Shown: positions 42,973 to 50,862 of the stretch, piece by piece
Layout of the letters: each line of letters starts with the position of its first letter
How positions within the stretch are numbered: the stretch's first letter is position 1
Origin: an uncultured Lactobacillus sp.
GTDB lineage: Bacteria > Bacillota > Bacilli > Lactobacillales > Lactobacillaceae
NCBI GenBank assembly: GCA_937916845.1
Contig: CALFSK010000051.1
Span: 1-64,000 of the forward strand
DNA: 64,000 nt
Reading direction: 5' to 3'
The notes under the pieces: model-generated
Seen by the model: only the letters and a program-made list of their open reading frames with translations
What the model was told of the DNA's origin: nothing
Database searches by the model: none
Program-made: the position numbers and the translations under genes

Positions 42973-44136
42973 TTAAACCGCCTGGTCGACCGGATTTAGT
43001 ACCCCCGCTGAAACGGCTGCTAACATCGCCTTTGCCGCCATCAAGTGGAACTTCGCACCGTAAATCAGCCCGGCATCGTCGCAGCTGTAGTTGGACTGAT
43101 GTAACACACCGGTCCCGCCCGATCCAAGGAAGCCGTAAAACCCAGGGACCCGTTCTTGATACAACGCGAAATCATCGTCCGCATTGCAAGGATGCGCTGG
43201 TACGATGGTCACGGTGTCGGCCAACGCTTTCGCCAGCACGTCCGTTAACGTTTCATCGTTATTGACACAGCTTGGGCCGCGGTCCCATTTGATTTCCGTC
43301 GTCTGACCATTCATCTTGGTCACACCCTCAACAATGTCGTAGAACCGTTCCTTGGCTAATTGACGGTTAGCCGCGCTGAACGTCCGGATGGTTCCCTTAA
43401 ACTCCGCTGAATCGGGAATGACGTTAAACGTCGTCCCGGCTTGAACTGCCGCCAACGTCAACACTAACGGCGCATCCGGCGCAATGTTACGACTGCGAAT
43501 CGTCTGCAGCGCCGTAATCAATTCCCCTAGCGTGACGATGGGATCGTGACTCGCTTCCGGCATCGCCGCGTGGGAACCGTGCCCCTTAATGGTGACGTCA
43601 AAGTTATCATTGCTGGCCATCATTGGCCCGGTTTTCAATGCCAGCGTCCCTACTGGGATATCTGGCTGATTATGGAATCCCGCAATGGCTTGGACGCCGT
43701 TTAGCACACCATTTTTAATCATGAGCTTCGCCCCGACGTGCCCTTCTTCACCCGGTTGAAAAATCAATCGGACGGTGCCGTTTAATTCGGCCTCGTGCGC
43801 CTTTAGTAGCCGTGCGCCACCTAGTAACGCTGCAGTATGGAAATCGTGCCCACAAGCGTGCATATGGCCCTTTACCGTGGAAGCAAATGGCAACGCGGAT
43901 TTTTCCAAAACGGGTAAGCCGTCAATATCCGCCCGTAACGCGACGGTTGGTTCACCGTGACCGATTTCAGCCACCACCCCGGTCGCCCCGGGATAAGGTA
44001 AAACGCGAACGCCTAGATCCGTCAACGTTTTCTTAATGAGCGCGGTCGTTTTCACCTCGTGTAGTGCGAGTTCCGGATATGAATGGATCTGATGACGTAA
44101 CCCCGTCATCCAAGTCGTTAAATCAGTTGTTGTCAT
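42973..44136 (-). CDS. M20 family amidohydrolase (hippurate/N-acyl-amino acid type)
   Basis: A 387-residue metallohydrolase of the M20D type, cleaving acyl groups from amino acids or related amides. Metal ligands are C95 and H97 in HACGHDFH and E130/E131 in PGEEGH; the lid domain holds GSHAAMPEASHDP. Length and motifs match bacterial hippurate hydrolases and N-acyl-L-amino acid amidohydrolases. It starts 11 nt after the stop of the transporter-like gene, so the two form an operon: uptake of an acylated or peptide-like substrate followed by hydrolysis is a reasonable inference. Confidence 0.9.
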   Translation of the reverse strand: MTTTDLTTWMTGLRHQIHSYPELALHEVKTTALIKKTLTDLGVRVLPYPGATGVVAEIGHGEPTVALRADIDGLPVLEKSALPFASTVKGHMHACGHDFHTAALLGGARLLKAHEAELNGTVRLIFQPGEEGHVGAKLMIKNGVLNGVQAIAGFHNQPDIPVGTLALKTGPMMASNDNFDVTIKGHGSHAAMPEASHDPIVTLGELITALQTIRSRNIAPDAPLVLTLAAVQAGTTFNVIPDSAEFKGTIRTFSAANRQLAKERFYDIVEGVTKMNGQTTEIKWDRGPSCVNNDETLTDVLAKALADTVTIVPAHPCNADDDFALYQERVPGFYGFLGSGGTGVLHQSNYSCDDAGLIYGAKFHLMAAKAMLAAVSAGVLNPVDQAV

Positions 44137-44147
44137 AAAAATGCCCC

Positions 44148-45410
44148 CTACAAAATCTTCAAGAATACCGATGCAATAATAACCGACGCGACTGACACGG
44201 TCGCAAACCCACCAACTAACATCTTTGGTAGCATGTTATCGAGTAAGTACTTCTTCTCTTTGTCAGTGGAACCCATGATGCTAACAACTTCGTGGGTCAC
44301 AATGTAGTCGGCTGGGAAACCAAACAACGCGGTCAACGCGCTGGCAAAAGCCATTTCACGACTGAACCCTAATGGTTTTGCCAATACGGCGGAAGCTAGG
44401 AACATGCCTAGAACGCCTAAGAAGATCAAGGTAACGATTGGGACTAAGATTCCTGATAACATGCTGACCTTAACGATGCTTAAGTTTGAGAAGATGTAGG
44501 CTAGTAATCCGTACATTAACCAGTGGAACACGCCCGCTTTTTCAAGAACGGAATCTTCTAGGAAACCCAGTTGATGGGCAACAACGCCGAAGACCAAGCA
44601 GACGATAAATGCATTGATGGTGCCGTGTAATAAACTAGCGACCCATTCTGCCAATGCCGTGACGATGGCAACCTTAAATAACATAAAGGCTGGTGTATCG
44701 TAGGCATCGGAAATTTGCCAGCGCCGTAACTTAAACCGAGAAAATGCTTTGCTTGGTGCAATTGCCGTTTCGTTATCCCGTGCACTGTCCGTCACTTGGG
44801 CGGTCGTGTTATTAGTTGCCTGAGCAACTTTGGCATCGTCAACGGCGACGACTGATACTGGATTGGCGTGATATTTCACGAGGAGGCGTTTGCTTTCGCG
44901 CTTTAACATCCATGACGTCAGTGGGTAGCCGAGCATACTATGTACAACGAACATTGCGACCGGATAAGCAACTAAGGCGGTAATGCCTTGGGCTTTTAAA
45001 CCAGAAGTCATTAAGAATGCAGCAACTAAACCACCGGTCAACGGTGGCACACTTGCGACAACGGTATGCCAACTAAATAGCAAGCTCCCAACACCCATCG
45101 CGAGGACTACGGTGCCAATTACACCGGCTAAGGCGATGGTCACGGCCCGCCATTGTTTAAGTAATAGTTTCAAGTCCATAAGGGTCCCCATGTGGACTAA
45201 TAAAACTGCTTGCGTAATTGCAATAAACTGAGTCCCAAAGGAAGCTTGGGGAACAACGTTTTTCGGTACGATCGTCCAGAATCCAATCAAAAATAGCACA
45301 GCCGTAATGAAAACTGACGGGATGAAGGCCCGAGAACGGGTTGAAACCCATTCACCTACCATGATAAAACCCATAACAGTCATTAGCGCAATAATTGCAG
45401 CCATAAGCAT
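44148..45410 (-). CDS. Multi-spanning transporter-like membrane protein
   Basis: About 420 residues with roughly ten hydrophobic helices arranged as two halves around a polar, charged loop (about 175-235). The pattern (inverted halves, GFPADYIVTHE-like loop in the second half) is reminiscent of GltS/2-hydroxycarboxylate-type secondary transporters, but the family is not firmly recognised. It is the first gene of an operon with the M20 amidohydrolase. Start is uncertain among GTG 45413, ATG 45410 and ATG 45404, all close to GGAG. A cre-like site lies about 125 nt upstream. Confidence 0.7.
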   Translation of the reverse strand: MLMAAIIALMTVMGFIMVGEWVSTRSRAFIPSVFITAVLFLIGFWTIVPKNVVPQASFGTQFIAITQAVLLVHMGTLMDLKLLLKQWRAVTIALAGVIGTVVLAMGVGSLLFSWHTVVASVPPLTGGLVAAFLMTSGLKAQGITALVAYPVAMFVVHSMLGYPLTSWMLKRESKRLLVKYHANPVSVVAVDDAKVAQATNNTTAQVTDSARDNETAIAPSKAFSRFKLRRWQISDAYDTPAFMLFKVAIVTALAEWVASLLHGTINAFIVCLVFGVVAHQLGFLEDSVLEKAGVFHWLMYGLLAYIFSNLSIVKVSMLSGILVPIVTLIFLGVLGMFLASAVLAKPLGFSREMAFASALTALFGFPADYIVTHEVVSIMGSTDKEKKYLLDNMLPKMLVGGFATVSVASVIIASVFLKIL

Positions 45411-45533
45411 CACACTCCATTGAATTATTTATAATTAGTTGGTCATTCATTTTTCTAATTATATTTTAATCATAATCTAACAGATTGCTAACTTAATTAC
45501 GACCCCTTTAGCTAATATCCGACTAAAGCCATT

Positions 45534-45549
45534 TTTAAAACGGTTTCAT
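45534..45549 (-). promoter_or_regulatory. cre-like site upstream of transporter-M20 operon
   Basis: TTTAAAACGGTTTCAT differs from the CcpA consensus at one informative position. Its core AAAACGGTTTCAT is identical to the site before the reductase gene at 38298. Confidence 0.45.
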
Positions 45550-45645
45550 CTTTAATTACAATTCTTTTTGCCACCCTTTCATTAAGAATCCAAATCAAAA
45601 ATTGGACAAACTATCCTGACGTTTTCAATTTCAAATTATAGATAA

Positions 45646-45682
45646 CAAAAAAACGACTAACTGAAAATTCAGCTAGTCGTTC
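45646..45682 (-). terminator. Terminator after rplS
   Basis: Stem AACGACTAACTGAA / TTCAGCTAGTCGTT with one mismatch, followed by TTTTTT on the minus strand. Confidence 0.88.
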
Positions 45683-45735
45683 TTTGCATTTGAACCAAGG
45701 CTTACGCCACTAATTCAAACTGATTACATTGTAAT

Positions 45736-46092
45736 TTAGTTGCGACGACGTTCTGGGATACGTGCAGCTTTACCATGTAAGTCACGTAAGTAGTATAACT
45801 TAGCACGACGTACACGACCTTGACGTACAACGTCAATGGCAGCAACCCGAGGTGTGTGTAATGGGAAAGTCCGTTCAACACCGACACCGTTACTGATCTT
45901 ACGAACAGTATAAGTTTCGCTGATTCCTGAACCGTGACGCTTGATTACGACACCTTCGAATAATTGGATCCGTTCACGAGTTCCTTCAACAACACGGGCG
46001 TGAATACGGACCGTATCACCGGCACGGAAATCAGGGATATCTGTCCGGAGTTGGTCATTGGTGATCTTTTCGATCAATTGGTTTTGACGCAT
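45736..46092 (-). CDS. rplS: 50S ribosomal protein L19
   Basis: 118-residue ribosomal protein at the 30S-50S interface. The sequence follows L19 throughout ([40 protein letters not shown]). AAAGGAAG precedes the ATG. It comes after trmD, as in most Firmicutes, but with a 117-nt structured leader and probably its own promoter. Confidence 0.98.
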   Translation of the reverse strand: MRQNQLIEKITNDQLRTDIPDFRAGDTVRIHARVVEGTRERIQLFEGVVIKRHGSGISETYTVRKISNGVGVERTFPLHTPRVAAIDVVRQGRVRRAKLYYLRDLHGKAARIPERRRN

Positions 46093-46201
46093 AATTTGTA
46101 TCTTCCTTTCGCCGACATTCGTGACAGCCTGGTCAGCGGAACATCGTTAATGGGCATAATAGCCAATAAATAGAATAACATATTCATTCTAAAGAATGCA
46201 A
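46093..46201 (-). promoter_or_regulatory. rplS: rplS promoter and possible L19 autoregulatory leader
   Basis: Minus-strand -35 TTGCAT (46201-46196) and extended -10 TGTTATTCT (-10 at 46177-46172), 18 nt apart. The leader contains a small hairpin GGC/GCC and the helix CGCTGAC / GTCGGCG (46138-46132 with 46116-46110) just before the ribosome binding site. L19 leaders are known in Firmicutes; membership here is not verified. Confidence 0.45.
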
Positions 46202-46208
46202 GCTAAAT

Positions 46209-46949
46209 TTAGTGATCCAGCTCGTCAGCCTGGATGTCCGCCAGCATTTGGCGGGCTTTTCCAGACAGTTTCAAATCTTTTAACATATCGGGCCGACGCT
46301 CATAAGTCCGCTTGAGGGCCTGTGCTAAACGCCAGTCGTCGATTTTTCCATGATCCCCACTGAGCAGGATGTCTGGCACGGGCATGCCGCGAAAATCAGC
46401 CGGACGCGTGTATTGCGGATATTCTAACAGGCCGCTAGAAAACGAATCGCCAGGGGCAGATTCGGAATTACCTAAAACACCTGGAATCAGTCGCACGGTC
46501 GCGTCAATCATCACCATGGCGCCTAATTCACCGCCTGTTAAGACGTAGTCGCCCAGTGAGACCTCATCCGTCACAAGTGACCGAATACGTTCGTCATAGC
46601 CCTCGTAGTGGCCACAGATAAACGTGAGGTGGTCTTCTTTTGCAAAGTCCTCCGCCACGTGCTGGTTAAACTGCACACCCGCAGGATCTAACAATATGAC
46701 CCGCCCCTTGGACGGATGTTTCTTTTGAACGTCGTCTAAGGCGTCAAAGATGGGCTGAGGCTGTAGCAACATCCCGGCCCCGCCACCATACGGATAGTCA
46801 TCGACGTGGTTATGCTTGTCAGTCGTGTAATCACGAAAGTTCGTCACGTCCACATTGATAACGTCTTTTTCGATGGCGTTACCAATCATCGATTCGTGCA
46901 ACGGTCCTTCAAACATTCCTGGAAACAGGCTTAAGATATCGATTTGCAT
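46209..46949 (-). CDS. trmD: tRNA (guanine37-N1)-methyltransferase
   Basis: Methylates G37 of tRNAs reading CNN codons, preventing frameshifts. 246-residue SPOUT protein with the trefoil-knot segment [19 protein letters not shown] and [12 protein letters not shown]. It overlaps rimM by one base (TAATG), so translation is coupled. Part of the rimM-trmD-rplS block. Confidence 0.98.
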   Translation of the reverse strand: MQIDILSLFPGMFEGPLHESMIGNAIEKDVINVDVTNFRDYTTDKHNHVDDYPYGGGAGMLLQPQPIFDALDDVQKKHPSKGRVILLDPAGVQFNQHVAEDFAKEDHLTFICGHYEGYDERIRSLVTDEVSLGDYVLTGGELGAMVMIDATVRLIPGVLGNSESAPGDSFSSGLLEYPQYTRPADFRGMPVPDILLSGDHGKIDDWRLAQALKRTYERRPDMLKDLKLSGKARQMLADIQADELDH

Positions 46950-47473
46950 TAGTCGATCAGCCCTTCCATCAGTTCAACTGTGACAACGCCAGCGTCTAAA
47001 TCAACCGTTTTAATCACTTGTGGAATTTTTGGTAAGAGGACGTCGTCTTGACCGTGGTCACGTTGAACGACCCAAACGTCATTGGCACCCGGTGACAAAA
47101 TTTCTTTGATTTTACCTAAGGTTTCGCCATCCGTCGTGACAACGGACAAACCGATGATTTGATGGTAATAGTATTCACCTGCTGGTAGCTTGTGTAATTC
47201 CTCAGCCTTTACCATGATTGTCCAGCCTTTGTACTGCTCAACGTCATTAATGTTACCAAGCCCTTTAAATGTCAGAAAAAAGAGCCCCTTTTGTTGACGT
47301 GACGTGGCAATCGTTAACGTGACACCGTTCGTGGTCTGGTCTGGTGATTTAAACAAAGTCACTTGCTGCCCCACTTTAAATCGCTTTTTAGGAAAATCAG
47401 TAATCACAACGACCTTCACTTCACCGCGAATACCGTGCGTGTTTACTAGTGTTCCAATCCGATAATAATCCAT
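46949..47473 (-). CDS. rimM: 16S rRNA processing protein RimM
   Basis: 174 residues: N-terminal RimM domain ([18 protein letters not shown]) and C-terminal PRC-barrel (about 95-170, [11 protein letters not shown]). It assists 30S head maturation with S19. AAGGAGG is present before the ATG. It is separated from khpA by a terminator and element A2, so it probably has its own promoter (see 47509). Confidence 0.96.
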   Translation of the reverse strand: MDYYRIGTLVNTHGIRGEVKVVVITDFPKKRFKVGQQVTLFKSPDQTTNGVTLTIATSRQQKGLFFLTFKGLGNINDVEQYKGWTIMVKAEELHKLPAGEYYYHQIIGLSVVTTDGETLGKIKEILSPGANDVWVVQRDHGQDDVLLPKIPQVIKTVDLDAGVVTVELMEGLID

Positions 47474-47508
47474 CTAATCCCTCCTTAAATCGTTCTATTT
47501 TTAATTTA

Positions 47509-47514
47509 ATTATA
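47509..47514 (-). promoter_or_regulatory. Possible -10 of rimM-trmD
   Basis: A minus-strand TATAAT lies 41 nt upstream of the rimM start; the -35 region is poorly matched. It is suggested because transcription from khpA should stop at 47826-47865. Confidence 0.35.
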
Positions 47515-47608
47515 TTTTTTTAGCTACTACAAATTAGTCCCTTGTGGTCTCCTCTATCACTGACAGGTTCAACCATCCTACTATATTAATAAAATTGCCT
47601 GTAGCGAA

Positions 47609-47769
47609 GTCGATTAGGACTGGTGTGCTGTGTCGGCGAGATTAGCTGGCGCTTCTTAGCAGCTAACCTCGCGGGGCGATTCAAAGACGTGGTCTATCGG
47701 CTTTGAATCGAGGTTCCAGACCGCACTATGGCTGGAACCGTCCCCCACAGCACACCGGCCCTAATCGAC
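47609..47769 (-). repeat. Structured repeat A, copy A2
   Basis: Outer arms GTCGATTAGG / CCTAATCGAC plus GGTGTGCTGTG / CACAGCACACC; internal hairpins GAGATTAGCTG/CAGCTAACCTC, GATTCAAAG/CTTTGAATC and GGTTCCAG/CTGGAACC. It lies between khpA and rimM; any adjoining element B is too degraded to assign. Confidence 0.85.
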
Positions 47770-47825
47770 GAAGCGACCACTGTCCGATACAGGGTCTCAG
47801 ACCTTTTAGCCTTTAGATAAGTAAT

Positions 47826-47865
47826 AAAAAAGCTCTTAAACAAAACATCGCTGCTTGCTCAAGAG
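47826..47865 (-). terminator. Terminator overlapping the khpA stop codon
   Basis: CTCTT (part of the khpA stop region) pairs with AAGAG 24 nt downstream, with an inner CAA/TTG pairing, followed by TTTTTT. The 5' arm is inside the coding end of khpA. Confidence 0.65.
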
Positions 47866-48116
47866 TTTTTTTGTTGTCCGTCTTCGATCGTAAGCCGGAC
47901 ACGTTTAGGTCCTGAAACGCGGACACTATACACAATCGTCCGAATTGCAGAAGCAACCCGTCCCTGGCGACCAATCACCCGTCCAATATCTTCGGGGTTA
48001 ACCGTTAAGTTATATTCAAGGTACCGTTGAGTTTCCTTAAAAGTAACTTGGATATCATCAGGATGTTGGACCAAAGGCGTGACAACCGTGGTGATTAAAG
48101 CTTTAATATCTGCCAT
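47859..48116 (-). CDS. khpA: KH-domain RNA-binding protein KhpA
   Basis: 85-residue single KH domain with the GRQG loop (49-52) in EDIGRVIGRQGR. It binds RNA, usually with KhpB, and influences cell division and sRNA-related regulation in Firmicutes. It follows rpsP after 17 nt, the usual order. Its stop codon lies inside a terminator hairpin. Confidence 0.93.
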   Translation of the reverse strand: MADIKALITTVVTPLVQHPDDIQVTFKETQRYLEYNLTVNPEDIGRVIGRQGRVASAIRTIVYSVRVSGPKRVRLTIEDGQQKNS

Positions 48117-48133
48117 GATCTATTACCGCTTTA

Positions 48134-48406
48134 TTATTTAGTGTACTTTGCTTCGTGGTACTTCTTCATGATACCGGCTTTGGATAAAATATTCTTAACC
48201 GTATCTGAAGGTTGCGCACCGTTGTTCAACCAACCGAGGATATCTTCCTCTTCAAGCTTAACTTGGGCTGGTTCAGTAAGTGGGTTGTATGTGCCGACTT
48301 GGGCGATAAAACGACCATCACGTGGTGACCGTGAGTCTGCTACGACAATCCGGTAAAATGGATTTTTCTTTGAACCCATCCGCTTTAGACGAATCTTGAC
48401 TGACAT
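48134..48406 (-). CDS. rpsP: 30S ribosomal protein S16
   Basis: 90 residues matching S16 throughout ([40 protein letters not shown]). The ATG follows GGGAGGTG, with a strong promoter upstream at 48439-48467. Confidence 0.98.
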   Translation of the reverse strand: MSVKIRLKRMGSKKNPFYRIVVADSRSPRDGRFIAQVGTYNPLTEPAQVKLEEEDILGWLNNGAQPSDTVKNILSKAGIMKKYHEAKYTK

Positions 48407-48438
48407 TTAAACACCTCCCGAATTCTTTAACAGGTAAT

Positions 48439-48467
48439 AATATACCAGTAAATCAATAGCTTGTAAA
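48439..48467 (-). promoter_or_regulatory. Promoter of rpsP-khpA
   Basis: Minus-strand -35 TTTACA (48467-48462), exact 17-nt spacer, -10 TATATT (48444-48439), within the 96-nt gap after ffh. Confidence 0.75.
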
Positions 48468-48502
48468 GGACTTTTTCTTGACAGGCTAAAAAATCTTTTA
48501 AA

Positions 48503-49951
48503 CTAGCGTTTCCGACGGCGCATTGCCTTAGCTAAACGCTTTTGTTTTGTCTTCTTAGTTTGCCGCACCATGCGCTTCATGGCCATTTGCTGCATCTTAC
48601 CACCGATACCGCCGCCATTACCGCCCATCAGACCTTCCATGCCGGCAAAGTTACCCTTGGACATTTGGTTCATCATCTTTTTGGTTTGGTTAAATTGTTT
48701 GATCATCCGGTTAACTTCATGAATTGGCCGCCCAGAACCAGCTGCAATCCGCCGGCGCCGTGAAGGATTCAATAAGTCGGGGTCAGCTTTTTCCTGTTTA
48801 GTCATCGAATAAACGATGGCCCGCACATGTGCGATGTCTTTAGGATCCATGTTGACATTCTTCATGGCCGGATTGTTAGCCATTCCGGGGATCATTTTCA
48901 TGATATCTTCCATGCTCCCCATCTTGTCAACTTGGTCTAGTTGCGCAAGAAAATCGTTAAAGTCGAAACTATTCTCCTGAATCTTCAGGTTCATCTTTTC
49001 GGCTTCTTTTTCATCATACTGCTTTTGCGCCTTTTCAATCAGCGTCAGCATGTCACCCATACCAAGAATTCGATCCGCCATCCGGTCTGGATGGAAGACG
49101 TCGAGGTCGGTCATCTTTTCACCTTGACCAACGAACTTGATAGGTTTGCCCGTCACGGCCCGAATAGAGAGTGCGGCCCCACCACGGGTATCCCCGTCTA
49201 ACTTGGTCAAAACAACCCCGGTCACGTCTAACTTACCGTTAAACCCTTCGGCCGTGTTAACGGCATTTTGCCCAGTCATGGCATCGATCACTAACAGGAT
49301 TTCGTCAGGATGGACTAAATCCTTGATGTTAGCTAATTCATTCATTAACTGTTCGTCAATTTGTAAACGACCAGCCGTATCAATGAAGACGTAGTCATTA
49401 TGGTTTTCTTTTGCGTGAGCCATCCCTTGACGCACGATTTCAACTGGATCAACGTCCGTTCCCATTTCAAAGACCGGTACGCCAATTTGGTCCCCAACTT
49501 GTTGTAATTGTTGGATCGCAGCGGGACGGTAAACGTCGGCCGCAATCATTAATGGCCGCGCGTTTTCTTCATTTTTGAGTTTGAGTGCTAACTTCCCAAC
49601 GGTCGTCGTTTTCCCGGCCCCTTGAAGCCCGGCCATCATAATAACGGTTGGAATTTTATCCGATTTGTTCAGCGGGACGGCCGTTTCACCCATCGTTTTC
49701 GTTAATTCTTCATTAACGATCTTAACGATTTGTTGCGCTGGATTTAAACCTTCCAGTACTTTTGCCCCGAGGGCGCGGTCGCGGACCGTTTTAACAAAGT
49801 CCTTAACGACTGAAAAGTTAACGTCGGCTTCCAACAACGCGAGGCGAATTTCGCGCATCGTTTGCCGTAAGTCGCTTTCTGAGACCTTCCCCTTACGTCG
49901 GAGATTGGTCATTGCTTTTTGTAAACGTTCTGTTAGGCCTTCAAATGCCAT
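48503..49951 (-). CDS. ffh: Signal recognition particle protein Ffh
   Basis: SRP54 GTPase that binds signal peptides of nascent membrane proteins and the SRP RNA, delivering them to FtsY. N domain (1-90), G domain with P-loop GLQGAGKT (108-115) and DTAGR, and methionine-rich M domain at the C-terminus with basic tail. 482 residues. The ATG at 49951 follows AGGTGA; it overlaps the end of ylxM by coordinates, so translation is probably coupled. Confidence 0.97.
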   Translation of the reverse strand: MAFEGLTERLQKAMTNLRRKGKVSESDLRQTMREIRLALLEADVNFSVVKDFVKTVRDRALGAKVLEGLNPAQQIVKIVNEELTKTMGETAVPLNKSDKIPTVIMMAGLQGAGKTTTVGKLALKLKNEENARPLMIAADVYRPAAIQQLQQVGDQIGVPVFEMGTDVDPVEIVRQGMAHAKENHNDYVFIDTAGRLQIDEQLMNELANIKDLVHPDEILLVIDAMTGQNAVNTAEGFNGKLDVTGVVLTKLDGDTRGGAALSIRAVTGKPIKFVGQGEKMTDLDVFHPDRMADRILGMGDMLTLIEKAQKQYDEKEAEKMNLKIQENSFDFNDFLAQLDQVDKMGSMEDIMKMIPGMANNPAMKNVNMDPKDIAHVRAIVYSMTKQEKADPDLLNPSRRRRIAAGSGRPIHEVNRMIKQFNQTKKMMNQMSKGNFAGMEGLMGGNGGGIGGKMQQMAMKRMVRQTKKTKQKRLAKAMRRRKR

Positions 49952-49972
49952 CAGTGTCACCTAACCTTTATA

Positions 49973-50320
49973 TTATTCTGAGTCAGCTTCTAAGCTAACT
50001 AGTTGTTGAATCATCTTAATTAACGTTGCATCACCGTGGTAATGCGCTTTGATATAGTCAGAAATAGCGTCGACTTCGTGGTTACGTTCCACAAAATCAT
50101 GGTACAAGCTAAGTTTGGCTTCATAACCTTCTAAAATCTTTTCGGTCCGTTTGATATTATCATAGACCGCTTGGCGTGAGACCGAAAACTCGGCCGCAAT
50201 TTCACCTAAGGAATAGTCATCGCCGTAGTACAGTTGAATATATTCTTTTTGTTTCGTCGTTAATAACGGTTCATAAAACTCAAATAACGAGTTAATCCGA
50301 TAATTTTTTTCAATTTCCAT
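49973..50320 (-). CDS. ylxM: YlxM, SRP-associated HTH protein
   Basis: 115-residue UPF0122 protein with a sigma-factor region 4-like HTH ([21 protein letters not shown], about 36-55). It is always next to ffh in Firmicutes and, in streptococci, its homologue modulates SRP GTPase activity. GAGGAG precedes the ATG. Confidence 0.94.
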   Translation of the reverse strand: MEIEKNYRINSLFEFYEPLLTTKQKEYIQLYYGDDYSLGEIAAEFSVSRQAVYDNIKRTEKILEGYEAKLSLYHDFVERNHEVDAISDYIKAHYHGDATLIKMIQQLVSLEADSE

Positions 50321-50601
50321 GCGGTGACTCCTCGCGCGATATTCTCAGACTACATACTAGTTAAGATTACCGATTTTAGTAGGATTCGTCAACTCTCAGC
50401 CGCCATTTTCATATAAAAAATGAAAGGGCGCTCATTTGTGTCTAGTTTTAGTTTCAATAATCGTCAGCTACCCGGACTAAAAAATCACTCAATCTAAAAT
50501 TAGCGTCAACACAGTAACCGTAATTGTTATTTTCAAATTGGCCGTTCCGTCGGACAACTTTACGATTAATTATGACATCAATAATCTGTTGGATGATCGG
50601 A

Positions 50602-50770
50602 GGTTGGCGCTGATGACATCGGTCGTGAAGGTGGCCTTGACCGGTGATTTTCCGGTCTTAGGCCACGGACGGTCCGGGACAATTGCGTTTTTTGCAACTG
50701 TTCCGGGCGAGGGGCAAGACGTTTCTCAGGCTTGACCTGGTCCCACGACCGCATATCATCAGCGCCAACC
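50602..50770 (+). repeat. Structured repeat B, copy B2
   Basis: Outer arms GGTTGGCGCTGATGA and GGTCGTG pair with CACGACC and TCATCAGCGCCAACC. Internal hairpins: GTGGCC..GACCGG/CCGGTC..GGCCAC, CCGGGACAATTGC / GCAACTGTTCCGG and CAAG/CTTG. It fills the 542-nt ylxM-ftsY gap together with a left flank (50505-50600) that resembles the flank of A1, where A itself is nearly deleted. Confidence 0.85.
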
Positions 50771-50813
50771 GGAACAAATTATAGCGTTTGCCATTTTTCT
50801 TAGACTCAAATAC

Positions 50814-50853
50814 AAAAGATGGCCCTTAAGAGCGAGTCCTAAGCACCATCTTG
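50814..50853 (-). terminator. Terminator after ftsY
   Basis: Minus-strand hairpin AAGATGG..CTTAGGA / TCTTAAG..CCATCTT followed by TTTG; the loop is CTCGC-like. It begins about 10 nt after the ftsY stop. Shares GATGGCCCTTAAG with the hairpin at 63598. Confidence 0.7.
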
Positions 50854-50862
50854 ATTATTCAT

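Larger units (their letters stand above)
45411..45735. other. Intergenic region rplS / transporter operon
   Basis: No gene. It holds the rplS terminator (45646-45682) and a cre-like sequence (45534-45549); the promoter for the transporter operon is probably within 45430-45520. Confidence 0.5.
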
